DNA of 64,000 nucleotides from Mya arenaria (GCF_026914265.1 NC_069133.1:8935937-8999936), one strand, 5' to 3'; positions 23,945 through 34,702 are shown, counted from the stretch's first letter. The notes: generated from the sequence alone by a model not told the origin. Program-made: numbers and translations.

Positions 23945-24427
23945 AATTAAAAGGTTTTACTATTTATATTGCTATTCTTGATAATTATATATTGTGCATC
24001 CTAACAATATTTCATTTTTTCAAATATTGGTTGTATAATTTGTGTACAATTTGTAGCTACTTTTTGGATTCAATTGCGTTTTTAAAGACAATTACAGTGT
24101 GTTGCGCAAATGTTTAATTGATAAAGGGTTGAATATGCATAATTTCAAACTCTGTACTCGCGGCCTTGAGTGCTGAGCTAATGTTTATTTGCATTTTGTG
24201 ACTAGTGAGTATGATTATATTATAATTCATGTACATCAATGTGAATTCTTCAGCTTGTAAATACACTGAATGCAAATCAAACCATTCATCCTCATTGACA
24301 TACTACCCTTCATTGGTTGAGGCTTTTGGAACCAAACACCTTAATACCGTCGACATTCACTTCAAAGCCTGACCTAAATTTCTAGAAACTTCTAAGTCCC
24401 TTATAACAGGATTAAGCTAATTTCATT
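23945..24427. other. Unassigned stretch inside the Polinton
   Basis: Lies between the inner edge of the left arm and an internal copy of the element terminus. No match to the rest of the element was seen. It may be former flanking DNA or filler from the event that made the left arm. Confidence 0.4.
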
Positions 24428-24650
24428 AGTAGGGTAAAAAGGGGACTCTCGCGGCCATTTTGTTTGGTGGTGCGGTGGTTCTGTCGGTGGTTCCATTGTT
24501 TGCGCATGCACAAGTTTGAAATTGACTCTCGCGGCCATCTTTGGCGGTTTCCCGCGTTAGCGGCCATATTTAACCATTGTTTGAAATCCAAGACAAAGGG
24601 TCATTGTTTAACTGGGTCTCCATTGATTAACAGTATTCATTTCAATAAAA
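24428..24650 (+). repeat. Internal, diverged copy of the Polinton terminus
   Basis: Begins AGTAG, then the CTCGCGGCCATTTTG repeat unit, then the same tail as the outer end: AACCATTGTTTGAAATCC, a GGGTCATTG stretch and GGGTCTCCATTGATTA. It lacks part of the middle present at 20307-20660 and is clearly more diverged than the two outer ends are from each other. Same orientation as the left end. Probably the former left end of the element. Confidence 0.75.
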
Positions 24651-25850
24651 GGGATATAAACAATAGCATTGTCACACTAACCACATCAGTGTATTGTATG
24701 TCAAAGGACAACTCATCCAATGTTTCTAACATAGGGTCATCGACCTAGGATCTATTTAATGGTATTGTTTTCCCTCATCAGACGATGGACTTATCATAAC
24801 CTCCACCATCTTTATATGTGATCAAACGGATTCTTTTATATGTAAGATCACAGGTCATTGACAAACAAAAGTTCATCAGAGCCCAGCCATCGCGTGATCG
24901 AAAGTGATTTCAAGAAATTGAATGACTAAAACCTGACCGTTTAGTGTCAATTTGTACAACAACACCATATCTAATAGCCACCCAATTACTCTCCGACGTA
25001 CCCATTGTAATAACTTAAAAGTGAAGACAGTTAAATGAGCTGCTGATGACTCAAAAGACGAGATTGTCGTTATCATATATCTAGTTTATCATTCAGGGTG
25101 ACTAAAGCTCTTCCACTGTGGTGAGCTATCACAATAAATCACTTATTAAACCATTGTCAAATGCCAGCGCTCTATTCACTGGACTCTGTTTATCATTATG
25201 GACACCTCCGTTGAACCTTACAATGACATGAAAGTTTTTCAAACAACTTACTAAATAATCTTTTATTTTGACCACCAAAAGTAGGTTTTGAAGATATAAC
25301 AGTTTTGTCCTCTCTTAGCTTCTTTTGAGTTTCACTATTTTTATTAAATCGGTAAAGGATTCACACAATTTCTTTATCAAATAACCTCATACCTTAAAGG
25401 TATGATGTATCGTTTACATTTCATTAAATCAACCCTACAGAAATGTTAAGATGTGTTCGATCTTATTTTAATGAAAACGTGAATGTTTTTTATTATTTAT
25501 TTTTGTGTATAACTATTTCATTCCATTAATACAATATTTTAAAATTTAACAAGACCAAATTGAGATTTATAAGTTGAGGACATGTCTGACGAGCTATTTT
25601 ATACCATTCCGGTATGTTGTATCAATAAATAAAATATCAGACAAGATTTTAATATTTATTTTCTTATAAATACAATACAATGCAAATACAAATAAAGTTG
25701 ATTATAATTGAATTCAAACAATTTGTTTAACAAAGATCATACATTTTTATTTATTTTTTTTATCTATTTTAGGTTACATTTCAACAGTAGAGCAGTAGAT
25801 AACATCACATGAAATTACATGAAATTAGATGTAATTTGGTATAAAACATA
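24651..25850. other. Polinton interior without a recognised gene
   Basis: AT-rich; no coding frame with a known motif. The minus-strand ORF at 24876-25076 is unrecognised. It lies between the internal terminus and the 3' end of the polymerase region. Confidence 0.4.
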
Positions 25851-25854
25851 GAAA

Positions 25855-27540
25855 TTATATCTCTTGTATCTTATAATGTCCATAAGCATATGATTTAATT
25901 CCATCTTCTAATAAAAATCTTTTGTCATCAAAACTAGATAATCCTACTTTGCTGATTGTTTCCAGATAAATTTTATGGTTATGACTTCTTAATGAATGCA
26001 TTGTTGAGTGCATTTGAGAATTATTAAATAATACATGTTTATAATCATTAAGAGTCAATGATTTTTTAACAACCGCTTTTGATATCCCTTTTGCTCTTTT
26101 CTCGTCTATATCATCACACTTAAATGCATACATTTTCGATCGCAAACCGCAATATTCACTAATACATTTCTCATTTGTTTCACTTTTCATTTTTCCCATT
26201 ACTTTTTTGTTGAAGTCACTATATAAAAAATGATCTTTAGGGAACTCTGAAGTGTCAAACAAATGTGAATAGGCCAACATATCTTGGAAAATGTCCGGTG
26301 TTGTACATGATACTAAAAATGAATCTGTGTCCGTTAATTCTAGCTCAACGTTGCTACCATACACATTTTTCAAATGATTATAATAAAAATCGTACATGGT
26401 ATATTTTGACAAATCAAGGATACTCATTCCAACAAAAATTTGGTTTATTTAATTTAATTTTTTTGCGACTTAATTCAACACCAACAAGGTCTTCAGAAAA
26501 AATCCGGTGCATCTTATAAGTGGGTTTGGATGACACCTTCTGTAGTCGTTTTTCTGTATGAACAAGTTCTACGGACCGATGCTTCCGAAGATTTTCCATG
26601 GTTTTTCCTGAAAGTAAACAAAATTTTTGGTAAGTAACTTTTCATCATGTTAATCTTTACTCTGAACTGCTCAATATATGTTTTTATGATGGTATCCGTC
26701 GTTATCTTAGATACCTGTGTTTTGGATGAGGGATATGAAAATGGGACCGAAAAATACACTTTTTACTTGCCGGTAGTTAGTTTTGGTCAGTTTTACTTTA
26801 GGTTCCTAATTGTACATGAGCACTTGTAAGCGTCTGATTGAAGATGAATGAAATACCAAAAAGTGAAACTACGCCTGACAATTATTGAACAGTTGTTTTT
26901 GTAGATAAGTATTAGTGGTATGGAAGTGACAATAAATTTATTGTATAAATTACATACGGGCAGATCATACAAAAATGATAACAATGCAATAATTAACACG
27001 AACCCCAAAAAACAATAAAAAAAACAAAAAAAAAACAAAACAACAACCTTACCGAAGACCGAGTTGTTCATGAGTTTGAAGAAGTTCTTCTCGAAAGCAG
27101 TCTTGGCTTGTTGTCGCATTTTGGTGTTGAACTCAACGTAGGGTTTCATGAAAGCCTCTTGTTGGAACTCTAATACTTTATGTATTTTTTTTCAATTTAA
27201 GACCGAGTTGGAGATACAGTTGCAGGTTGCGATAGTGAAGTACATAATTCTGTTTGTTTTCTAAAGTGGTGAGTAATTTTTCCACCTTTGCTCTGGGTGG
27301 AAGTTCCTCACTGTTGTGTAAATGTTTCAACACATGTTGAGCATAAGGAGATAATTTTTCATTGGGTGTGAATTTACGTTCCGGAGCTAATGGGTAGTCG
27401 TTATGACTGTCATGTAAATGTTTTGGATATTCTAGATCTACTTCTAGAATATACCCCTTAGATCCATCCTCTGGTATTTTTTCAGGTTCAAAAGTATCAA
27501 TTTCTTCCTTCTGTAAAAACTTAAAGAATGTTACTAACTC
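25855..27540 (-). pseudogene. Protein-primed type B DNA polymerase region of the Polinton (broken, partial)
   Basis: Palm-domain signatures of family B polymerases are readable in order on the minus strand: a GYILEVDLEYP motif near 27440, KLMNNSVFGK near 27070, TDTDSFLV near 26330, and the terminal FDDKR...DG...AYGH block near 25880. Such polymerases copy Polintons from protein primers. The region is not open throughout, and only the polymerase side is recognised. Broken, with several interruptions. Confidence 0.85.
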
Positions 27541-27659
27541 GGAAACTCAATAGTAAATGAACTATTTTGTCAAATGTTTTGGTGGGAAAATATTCCACCA
27601 AAATGTGAATTTGGCGGGAAAAAAGTTCGCCAAACATTTGAATTTTAAACATTTGAATT

Positions 27660-28016
27660 TCAAATACTATAGGGAATCCATTTCAATTTGTTAATTATCT
27701 TTGTGTTTCCCCTTTTGTTTTGTTTTGACTTTATTTCTTTGAGATTCTCATTTTTTTTCTTATTTTTTTTAGGTTTTTCAAAAAACTTGTTTAAACGTTT
27801 CACGACTAGTCTTTTCTGTAAATTTCCGTCATTTTGAATTGATTTTTTCTGTAACTTCCCGCCATTTTGAGTCAACCTTTTCTGTGAATTCTTACCATTT
27901 TGTTGTAAAACCATGTTATTGTTTTTAGAAAGTTGACTGTTTTGTAAACTTCCATCACATTTAGAGAGTAAGTATTCATACTTTGATTTAGGAATTAACA
28001 CTAATTCTTGAGCCAT
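27660..28016 (-). CDS. Small Polinton ORF, Lys/Asn-rich
   Basis: Protein of 118 aa. The N-terminus MAQELVLIPKSKYEYLL resembles a short conserved start (hydrophobic VLxPxxxY) seen in Polinton small ORFs as I recall. The remainder is low-complexity: about four NGK/NDGxLQK repeats, then a basic Lys-rich tail. Overlaps the next gene by a few bases. Function unknown; possibly a capsid-associated or DNA-binding protein. Confidence 0.55.
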   Translation of the reverse strand: MAQELVLIPKSKYEYLLSKCDGSLQNSQLSKNNNMVLQQNGKNSQKRLTQNGGKLQKKSIQNDGNLQKRLVVKRLNKFFEKPKKNKKKNENLKEIKSKQNKRGNTKIINKLKWIPYSI

Positions 28017-28315
28017 GATTCACTGGGTTTAATTAACGCTAAAAACTGTTTGAAATATTTTAACAGAATGGCTTTCCTCCTTTTTTGAGAGAGTCTTTTG
28101 GATATTACTTTACGTATGACATGTCTATATCGTTTCAAGTTCTTTTTATCCTTTTCTGGAATGACAAGATTTCCCCTGATAGCATTGTAAATCACCTCTA
28201 TAAGTGCAGCCAATTGAGATTTTGTTAAGTTTTTTATCAACATTTTTTGTTGTTTTTCATTGGTGTTGATCATAAATTTTAAAAAATGTCTCTCCTTCTG
28301 TAGTTTATCTTCCAT
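28001..28315 (-). CDS. Small conserved Polinton protein
   Basis: About 104 aa from the first ATG (28313-28315). Helical and very basic: LTKSQLAALIEVIYNAIRGN, then KKNLKRYRHVIRKV and RRKAILL. This pattern (a helical AL/LIEVxYNxxxG start, then KxxLxxYRxxLRxL) recurs as a small ORF next to the ATPase in animal Polintons. Role unknown. Its start overlaps the end of the ATPase region. Confidence 0.6.
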   Translation of the reverse strand: MEDKLQKERHFLKFMINTNEKQQKMLIKNLTKSQLAALIEVIYNAIRGNLVIPEKDKKNLKRYRHVIRKVISKRLSQKRRKAILLKYFKQFLALIKPSESWLKN

Positions 28316-28978
28316 TTTTCTCCTTTTCAGGTAGAAATACAATGGGGGTTTGATGTGGAAAGATGTCTGTACGAAGTTTATATAACGGGTTAGAATGTGG
28401 ACTTACATCCACCAGAAGGTAACTATATTTCTTGTTTGTGGCTTTTCTATAGGCATCCATAAAATAATGCGTTTCACCGGGAAACATTTGTTTGGCTAAT
28501 GCTTGAATTTGTAATTTATCTCTCTGATTGTTAAACAACACAAAATAATGACTGTTTAGACTAATAGTTCGAAAATATTTTCCTCCTGTAAATAAATTTT
28601 GCACTACGAAAAAGACTGAAAAATTATGGTGATGACTATAAATGGTGAATAAGTTGACAATATCTACACTTTGTGAAGCTTTTTGTGCTAAATCATCAAT
28701 CACTAATATTTTGAAGTCAGTTTCCATAGTCCACATGTCCATATCGTCTTTAGTTGGTAAACCTTCAAAAAATTCAATATTTTCCACATGTTCTTTCATA
28801 TCATCAAATAAGGATTGATAGGTAGAATAACAATATATATAATCTTTTTCGGAATCATGGTAAACATAGAGTTTGCATTTTTAAACAACTCAAATAGAAA
28901 GGTTGACTTTCCACTTCCACTTGTTCCTGCCACAATACAAGTGGCAGGGCATTCAAATTTAATTAATGCATCCAACAT
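28305..28978 (-). pseudogene. FtsK/HerA-type packaging ATPase region of the Polinton (broken)
   Basis: Walker A is seen as CIVAGTSGSGKST near 28930 and Walker B as FKILVIDDLA near 28700, followed by a FVVQNLF sensor-like stretch. This is the A32-like genome-packaging ATPase of Polintons and related viruses. The region is not open throughout. Confidence 0.85.
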
Positions 28979-29043
28979 GATCTACACTTGTTGATAACAG
29001 AGAACACAATAAATAGAATACAAACAAAAACCATTTAAATACA

Positions 29044-29550
29044 CTACTTTATTAGTGATCTACATGTTTGGTTTTTGAAACAACCATTTTGCGAACAATA
29101 TGGAAACATATTTCTAACGAAGTTATATACAAGTAAATCATTACAGTCATAATCATTGAAAAAACTATGTACAATGTCATAAAAAGATACACCATTTGTT
29201 CGTTGTAGTAAGAATAACAAACAATACATCCCACAAACATCACTGTAATTACTTTGTAGCTGTCTCGAATTTGTGATAACAGTTGAAAAATAAGAAGCAT
29301 ATTTCAGAAAATAAGTGTTAAAATAGTCAATTAGTTTCCCATAACTGTCAAAATATTCGATAGTGGTTGAATTTGGGAAGTAAAATGTACACCAATGTCT
29401 TCCTTCCATGAAATGATTGTCTGTATTGGCAATAAAACCACATGGAAATACCAAGTCGTTTGGTAGTTGATCAGCCGCAAACACCCCCAAAATTGTTTTT
29501 TGCAACATTGGATCACAGTCTATACAACACTGAAGCTGTGATGTATTCAT
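29044..29550 (-). CDS. Adenain-like cysteine protease of the Polinton
   Basis: Protein of 168 aa, the usual length of a Polinton maturation protease. The catalytic set of the C5/Ulp1-like fold is visible: His in GRHWCTFYF, Asp in IEYFDSYG, then Gln and Cys in LQSNYSDVCGMYCL. Such enzymes cut capsid precursors. It lies immediately downstream of the capsid gene and overlaps it by four bases. Confidence 0.88.
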   Translation of the reverse strand: MNTSQLQCCIDCDPMLQKTILGVFAADQLPNDLVFPCGFIANTDNHFMEGRHWCTFYFPNSTTIEYFDSYGKLIDYFNTYFLKYASYFSTVITNSRQLQSNYSDVCGMYCLLFLLQRTNGVSFYDIVHSFFNDYDCNDLLVYNFVRNMFPYCSQNGCFKNQTCRSLIK

Positions 29551-30863
29551 TCTGTTATTATGTCTCTCTGAGCGTTAATTTGAAAAAATCCAGGAGAACT
29601 ATTATACACAATACAGCTTGTTGCGGTAGATAAAGCCGTTCCAAATTGAACCTCTAATCGCACATTTCCTGTTTTTATTAGAGATAGAAATGCTTCATCA
29701 GAAAACTTTGGTTCTAATTGAAATGTAAAAATACAGGATGTGCGTGCAAAGTCTTCTCTGTTTATATCAAGTCCAGCATCTTTATTCCACATTCCATTTG
29801 TTAGAAACATATTTGCGTATACTCTCATAAAACTTTCTCCATTTAAATTATTAAAATTTGTTTTTAGTGGATTACCCCACACTGGAACCCCATCAGCATA
29901 AAGGCAAATACTCCTAATGTCACAGTTTAGGAAATGAAATGGATTTGATTTATAATCTCCCGAAATTGCTCTTGATCTAACAAAGGCAACGACAATTGTA
30001 TTTGGTTTTTGTCCTTGAAATAAGTTATCCCACGTAAACACCGTACTTCCTGCAGCAATGGTTTGTAACCGACATTCAAGTCTATCAAATGGATACTTTG
30101 CTGTGTTGATCTTTAACATCTCAGAGTGAGCAACAATGAGAGCTGGATTGACTCTAACTTTTTTTACTAAAAGATAACTATCTGTAATGTTTACTTTATA
30201 GCTTGGGGATGTCTCGCCAGAACTTAGACAGAATGCTGGAGAACTACGATACAACTTCACATTAACATCCACTTGGTTTAACAGGTACCGTTTAATAGTA
30301 AATAAACTGTGATATATAGGCCCTTGCAACTCTAAAGTTTTTGATTTTGTTATATATTTTGCCCGTAAAAACAATCCATTGTTTGCTCCACTAGGATCAC
30401 AGTCTTCTGGGTGATCATTGTCATCTTTTATGAATAGTTGAGAAGACAATTGAGAAAATGAAGCATCTTTTCCATTACATAGTAAAGTATTAAACATGGC
30501 TATATATGGATTGTAATTAGATGATATAACCGCCTTGTTTTGTAGAGTCACTTCTATAATTGAAAATAATGCCTGCAAGAACAAATTCACAGGTCCCACC
30601 TTCTCACCCGATTTTAAGTTAGATCCATCTGGATTAGTTACTTTTAGTTTCACACATAACTGTGTATCTTTCAGATCGAGATAGTCCATCGAATTCTGAC
30701 CACTGATTTGAAACTCAATGGGAGTATCATCCGACACTTGGGATATTGGACGAATCTCTTGATAATGGACATCATTCACCGCAACTTGTGTAGGAGGTAA
30801 GTCAAATAGTAGTAATTCATTCGGAACACCTTCAGAAAATCCGTCTTTTGTGAAATAAGACAT
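29547..30863 (-). CDS. Major capsid protein (double jelly-roll) of the Polinton
   Basis: About 438 aa from the first ATG (30861-30863). Recognised by the Polinton hexon pattern: ELLLFDLPPTQVAV near the N-terminus, then an IEFQISGQNSMDYLDL block, ALFSIIEVTLQNK, and a C-terminal F.LEPKFSDE...RLEVQFGTAL end. This family was long annotated in animal genomes as F54H12.2-like. It would form the icosahedral shell. Open throughout. Confidence 0.9.
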   Translation of the reverse strand: MSYFTKDGFSEGVPNELLLFDLPPTQVAVNDVHYQEIRPISQVSDDTPIEFQISGQNSMDYLDLKDTQLCVKLKVTNPDGSNLKSGEKVGPVNLFLQALFSIIEVTLQNKAVISSNYNPYIAMFNTLLCNGKDASFSQLSSQLFIKDDNDHPEDCDPSGANNGLFLRAKYITKSKTLELQGPIYHSLFTIKRYLLNQVDVNVKLYRSSPAFCLSSGETSPSYKVNITDSYLLVKKVRVNPALIVAHSEMLKINTAKYPFDRLECRLQTIAAGSTVFTWDNLFQGQKPNTIVVAFVRSRAISGDYKSNPFHFLNCDIRSICLYADGVPVWGNPLKTNFNNLNGESFMRVYANMFLTNGMWNKDAGLDINREDFARTSCIFTFQLEPKFSDEAFLSLIKTGNVRLEVQFGTALSTATSCIVYNSSPGFFQINAQRDIITE

Positions 30864-30864
30864 T

Positions 30865-31362
30865 TTATGAACCAAATATATCCCACGTTGTTATAGATTT
30901 CTTCGAATTATTTCTCGCTTTCTTATCAATTTTCCATTTATTGTCCACTTTTTTGCTTGCTTTTAAACCTTTTCTTGATTTTTGATTGTTTTTTACAGGT
31001 TTATTTTCAGTTTGTTTATTTTTTCTTGTAGACTTCTGTCCTTTTTTCGGCTTAGTTTGTTTACTCCTGTTTCTGAACTGTTTTTTTCTCGCGCTGTATA
31101 CACGATGTGTTACTTCTGAAGGTTTGGATAATTTATGAACAAGGGTTGACATTTCTGAAGTATTTAAACCATCTCGTTTCAGCTCACTTTTCGCCTGGTT
31201 TACTGTCTGTTCCGATGGGGAAACTGTGCTGATTGTCATACCATTACTTCCCATCTTCGACTTGTGTGGAATGGCAAATCCCCTCCCAACTTGAGGTTTG
31301 TTATTTTTGAAATAGTCTATCCACATTTGTGGGTTCGGTACATACAACTTAGATTGATTCAT
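30865..31362 (-). CDS. Basic Polinton virion-type protein (pX/core-like)
   Basis: Protein of 165 aa with a start MNQSKLYVPNPQMWIDYFKN, a short Gly-rich GRGFAIP, then a long Lys/Arg/Gln-rich tail. The gene position between penton and capsid, and the WxxYF start, match small basic minor virion proteins of Polintons; the comparison with adenovirus core protein is loose. Probably binds DNA. Confidence 0.6.
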   Translation of the reverse strand: MNQSKLYVPNPQMWIDYFKNNKPQVGRGFAIPHKSKMGSNGMTISTVSPSEQTVNQAKSELKRDGLNTSEMSTLVHKLSKPSEVTHRVYSARKKQFRNRSKQTKPKKGQKSTRKNKQTENKPVKNNQKSRKGLKASKKVDNKWKIDKKARNNSKKSITTWDIFGS

Positions 31363-31795
31363 ATTTGGGGTAAAATGGATATCGCTTAAAATGAAGTGTG
31401 AGATGCACTGGTGAACTTACGAATGAAGCATACTCGTTTTCCACAGTTTTTATACTGAAATCAATCTCTTGGAATTCTGATCGGTTTAAGGGTAAATAAA
31501 AAGGAGATTCTAACACATAATTCCAATCTTCTTTTTTCTCTATTCTTCTCAATAAGGGACGTTCACCTCCGTCAACAACGCTTTCTTTGCAAACGTTTGA
31601 GTAAATAAATAAGGTATTATCTACAGTTTTTCTTCTTGCTTTAGGATCAGTTTTTATACTTATTTCACACAAAGCAACCTTCCAGTAACCATTAAAAGAT
31701 AGAGGTAATTTTAACTGCACTTTGAAGTTATAGGGTTTGTTCTCGATGAAGATGTGATTACTTTCACTGTCTCTCACAAACACATATCGTTCCAT
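31349..31795 (-). CDS. Penton-like minor capsid protein of the Polinton
   Basis: Protein of 148 aa, single jelly-roll by pattern. It starts MERYVFVRDSESNHIF, has NGYWKVALCEISI, and ends in VSSPVHLTLHFKRYP, the usual terminal strands of Polinton pentons. It would close capsid vertices. Its first codons also mark the inner edge of the inverted arm. Confidence 0.75.
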   Translation of the reverse strand: MERYVFVRDSESNHIFIENKPYNFKVQLKLPLSFNGYWKVALCEISIKTDPKARRKTVDNTLFIYSNVCKESVVDGGERPLLRRIEKKEDWNYVLESPFYLPLNRSEFQEIDFSIKTVENEYASFVSSPVHLTLHFKRYPFYPKYESI

Positions 31796-31797
31796 TA

Positions 31798-32898
31798 TTA
31801 TTGTTCTTGAACTTGATCTGCATCAATCCAGCTATCAAATGATTTTGGAAATCCTTCCCATCGAACAAAATACTCTAATTTCCCTTTGACTTTTCTCTTT
31901 TTTAAAACTTTATCAACATACCAAAGACTGTCTGCATCTTTATCAACAGGAATTATTTCATTTTGATTCACATAACCTGATATTGGTTCTTTATTCAAGT
32001 CTATGATCTTATACAATGGAAAACCTTGTTTGAAAATCTTGCTCTTTATTTTAAAAACTTCTGTAGTATATTGTTGTTGATAAGCTCTTCTAAAGGGATG
32101 TTTCGTGTAACTTAATCTAACCAAATCACCAATTTTATATTTAAAGCGAGGAGGCGTTTTGGGGAATTTTTTAGGTTTTAGATACATTTTACTCCAAAGT
32201 TGTGTCTCGTTTTTCTTTGTAACATCACTTGGTGCTAATCCATCCAAACTCCGATGAGGGGAATTATTGTAACTATTTACAATATCTTGAAGGTGATCTA
32301 TATATCTATAATTTCGCTGATATCTTAACATTCTAAATATCATACCACGAAGGGTACGAATGACTCGCTCTGCATAGTTTGCTTTAGCGGTGCTTTGTGT
32401 ATTAAACAAGTAAACTCTCTTCTTTTGCATAAACGCTTTTAATTCACGATTGATAAATTCAGAACCTCGGTCCGTTCTTAACTTTTTAAACTTATGAACA
32501 CTAAGAATATCCTTGATTGCTAACAATACCGTGTTAGATTTTTTATTAACTAAGGGTCGAACGGATAGAAAACGTGAAAATATATCTATAACAATGAGTA
32601 GGTATTTAACTCCATCATTGTATTTAGCAATGTTATCAACTGCCATTAAATCCATATCACCCTGATCGTTCATACCCGCCACTTCAACACGTGGTCTTTT
32701 ATATGTATGTCTCGCCTGACGTTGAATGGCATACGAGTCTTGATTGTTGAGCCATTTCTGTATGAAATAAGTAGTAAATACTCTTGGATAGTTTTGGTTT
32801 AATATCCTGTGTAACTTTTTTGCACCCAAAAAGCTGCCTGCGTTTTTAGAATCGAAATAATATTGTGATAGGATATGTTCCTTCTGCGTTTTATCCAT
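31798..32898 (-). CDS. Polinton chromodomain integrase, right-arm copy
   Basis: DDE integrase of 366 aa. Aspartates lie in DLMAVDNI and RTDRGSEF and the glutamate in the NYAERVIRTL region, with the spacing usual for the family. After it come an SH3-like basic part (YKIGDLVRLSY) and a C-terminal chromodomain (WYVDKVLKK, then EYFVRWEGF and SFDSWIDA). Chromodomains can steer insertion to modified chromatin. This copy is open throughout. Spacing to the penton gene is only two bases. Confidence 0.92.
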   Translation of the reverse strand: MDKTQKEHILSQYYFDSKNAGSFLGAKKLHRILNQNYPRVFTTYFIQKWLNNQDSYAIQRQARHTYKRPRVEVAGMNDQGDMDLMAVDNIAKYNDGVKYLLIVIDIFSRFLSVRPLVNKKSNTVLLAIKDILSVHKFKKLRTDRGSEFINRELKAFMQKKRVYLFNTQSTAKANYAERVIRTLRGMIFRMLRYQRNYRYIDHLQDIVNSYNNSPHRSLDGLAPSDVTKKNETQLWSKMYLKPKKFPKTPPRFKYKIGDLVRLSYTKHPFRRAYQQQYTTEVFKIKSKIFKQGFPLYKIIDLNKEPISGYVNQNEIIPVDKDADSLWYVDKVLKKRKVKGKLEYFVRWEGFPKSFDSWIDADQVQEQ

Positions 32899-32906
32899 GA
32901 TTAAAC

Positions 32907-33270
32907 ATGATCATCGTTGTTAGTAGTTTATATTATGGGACACATGGGTTGTTAATTAAACTAAAGCAAGGAAATGAAAACATGTATAGATATAAATACA
33001 TTTATTTGAAACTAAACATGTATAAAATAAGTCAGCATATGATCATACAAACATATACATACAATGACATACATGTACATAAAGTGAATTAAATATTTAT
33101 TTGAAACATGCAAAAAGGAAATTCGTGAAGTAATAAATATAACAAATCATTTTACGCCACACAATGCCAGAGTTCTTAATTTCTCATGAATTCTTTTTTT
33201 GAAGAAAAATGCAGTAAAACACATACAACATTGCATAATATGTCCATTTTGTTGTGTTGTAAATATTCTT
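32907..33270. other. Spacer between arm genes, right arm
   Basis: Mirror of 22440-22807; AT-rich, no gene. Confidence 0.45.
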
Positions 33271-33274
33271 TTGC

Positions 33275-33784
33275 TCAACGTGATGGACGAAACAGTCGAT
33301 CTTCAATGCGATTGATTGTCAACACCATTCTTTTCATTTTTTCACACCACCGCTCGGTTTTCATTATCTGCAGATAGTCATTGCTCTCTAGCAAATGTTT
33401 GTGTAAATCAATCATTTCAGAGGAAATGTTTGAAATGCGCATAATTTCTTCCCAACTTTGTAGTATATTTTTTTCATTAACTGCGTTTAGCATGTCACTA
33501 AAGTAACGTTCTATTTTATACTCATCATCATCAGGGTCTGTATCCATGATACAATCGTGATCTTTTTGAGATGGGAGATCCATCTGGCAACCATAGCAAA
33601 GTTGTCTAGTCACCATACCCATAACCTCACACAGTGCCTTCGCATATACAAAGTCAAAGTATGAATTCATTAGCGCGACACTTGTAGAAACTGGAGTATA
33701 AATCTCTGTAGTGTCCATAACATTCGTTTTGGAGTCACAATGTTCATTTTTATAAATATCTTGAGATAGTTCACTGCAATCCAT
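33275..33784 (-). CDS. Polinton arm protein with Cys/His motif, right copy
   Basis: Protein of 169 aa, the same as 22922-type left copy at 21922-22431 apart from about one residue. CYGCQ...PSQ...HDC suggests a zinc site. Lies between the BIR gene and the integrase. Function unknown. Confidence 0.65.
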   Translation of the reverse strand: MDCSELSQDIYKNEHCDSKTNVMDTTEIYTPVSTSVALMNSYFDFVYAKALCEVMGMVTRQLCYGCQMDLPSQKDHDCIMDTDPDDDEYKIERYFSDMLNAVNEKNILQSWEEIMRISNISSEMIDLHKHLLESNDYLQIMKTERWCEKMKRMVLTINRIEDRLFRPSR

Positions 33785-33908
33785 GTTAAGTTTTTCTGCT
33801 GCGATATGATCACACCAAATGTCGATGAAACACTGAATGTTTGTGCTGTGTTGTATGTCTTTTATAGTTACATATGGTAACGGAAAAATTCAAATTTGAA
33901 TTTTCAGA

Positions 33909-34307
33909 TCATCCGGGGATATCGCCATATTGAAAACCCGCCAGAGGTTCGGTCCACGTCCATGGTGCTCGGGATGAGTCATTGGAGGACGAAGATCGGG
34001 TGTCCTTATGCTGCCATGAAATGTCGGTTTCATGATGTCCAATTATGTTCAAAAATAAACAACTTGGAGAATGTGTTTTATGTTCTAACAACGACTCGTC
34101 TCCTTTCTGCCACTGATGTAATCGCAAACCGCAAGAAAAACACTCTACTGTGTCATTTCTGCCAGTATAATAAAATCCTGCTGAAGATAATTGGAACTTG
34201 TTTGGTTCTATTTGAGGTGGCCACATGTCGAACGTTTTAAGTCTGTCTTGAAAGAATAGCATGCTTGGAGAACTATATTCAAACTCTAATAGTTTTGAAG
34301 TTGTCAT
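33909..34307 (-). CDS. BIR-domain (IAP-like) protein, right-arm copy
   Basis: Second copy of the 132-aa BIR protein, with the same CxxC...H-x6-C zinc set and one differing residue outside the zinc ligands. Its ATG overlaps the stop of arm protein B. Having one in each arm doubles the gene dose in the element. Confidence 0.85.
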   Translation of the reverse strand: MTTSKLLEFEYSSPSMLFFQDRLKTFDMWPPQIEPNKFQLSSAGFYYTGRNDTVECFSCGLRLHQWQKGDESLLEHKTHSPSCLFLNIIGHHETDISWQHKDTRSSSSNDSSRAPWTWTEPLAGFQYGDIPG

Positions 34308-34582
34308 TTCGACTGTCCGTGTAAGAATGAAGCCAATAACTGAACACTTTCCTTCATATCACAGAGAGTTTCAAAAATATCAAATGGTAATTGAAAACTT
34401 TGGTGACCCTTTTTAAATATTATTTTAATGCGTCGCTGTCTCTCTTTCACAACTATGACAAATTTGTCACCAAGTGTGCATGTAATTTCCCTTCTTATTG
34501 GTGACCAAGAGACATTTTCAAAACCAAAACCTCTCAAATATGTCTGCAACTCGTTAGAAAAACGTATCTGAGCTTGAGCCAT
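34304..34582 (-). CDS. Polinton arm protein B, right copy (unknown)
   Basis: Basic protein of 92 aa, a near-identical copy of 21124-21402, overlapping the BIR gene by four bases. No family recognised. Confidence 0.6.
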   Translation of the reverse strand: MAQAQIRFSNELQTYLRGFGFENVSWSPIRREITCTLGDKFVIVVKERQRRIKIIFKKGHQSFQLPFDIFETLCDMKESVQLLASFLHGQSK

Positions 34583-34702
34583 TTTTTGTATTTTTTAAAC
34601 ACTTTAGACAACTGTTAAAGCACAGACTTACAATATCCAATTTGTTCGGTTTGTTATATACCACTATTGACAATCCAAAAAAAAAAATGTCTTGGACGTT
34701 GA

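Larger units (their letters stand above)
20307..23945 (+). repeat. Left terminal inverted repeat of the Polinton, about 3.64 kb
   Basis: Near-identical inverted copy of 31756-35398. The match holds from the terminus through five genes and fades within the first dozen codons of the penton-like gene. It is far longer than the few hundred bases usual for Polinton TIRs. Confidence 0.9.

Noticed and set aside
20307-24427. Left arm as a separate second Polinton inserted next to the first
   Set aside because: The 6-bp duplication matches between 20301 and 35399, so the outer ends belong to one insertion. A separate insertion would have its own duplication at its edges.
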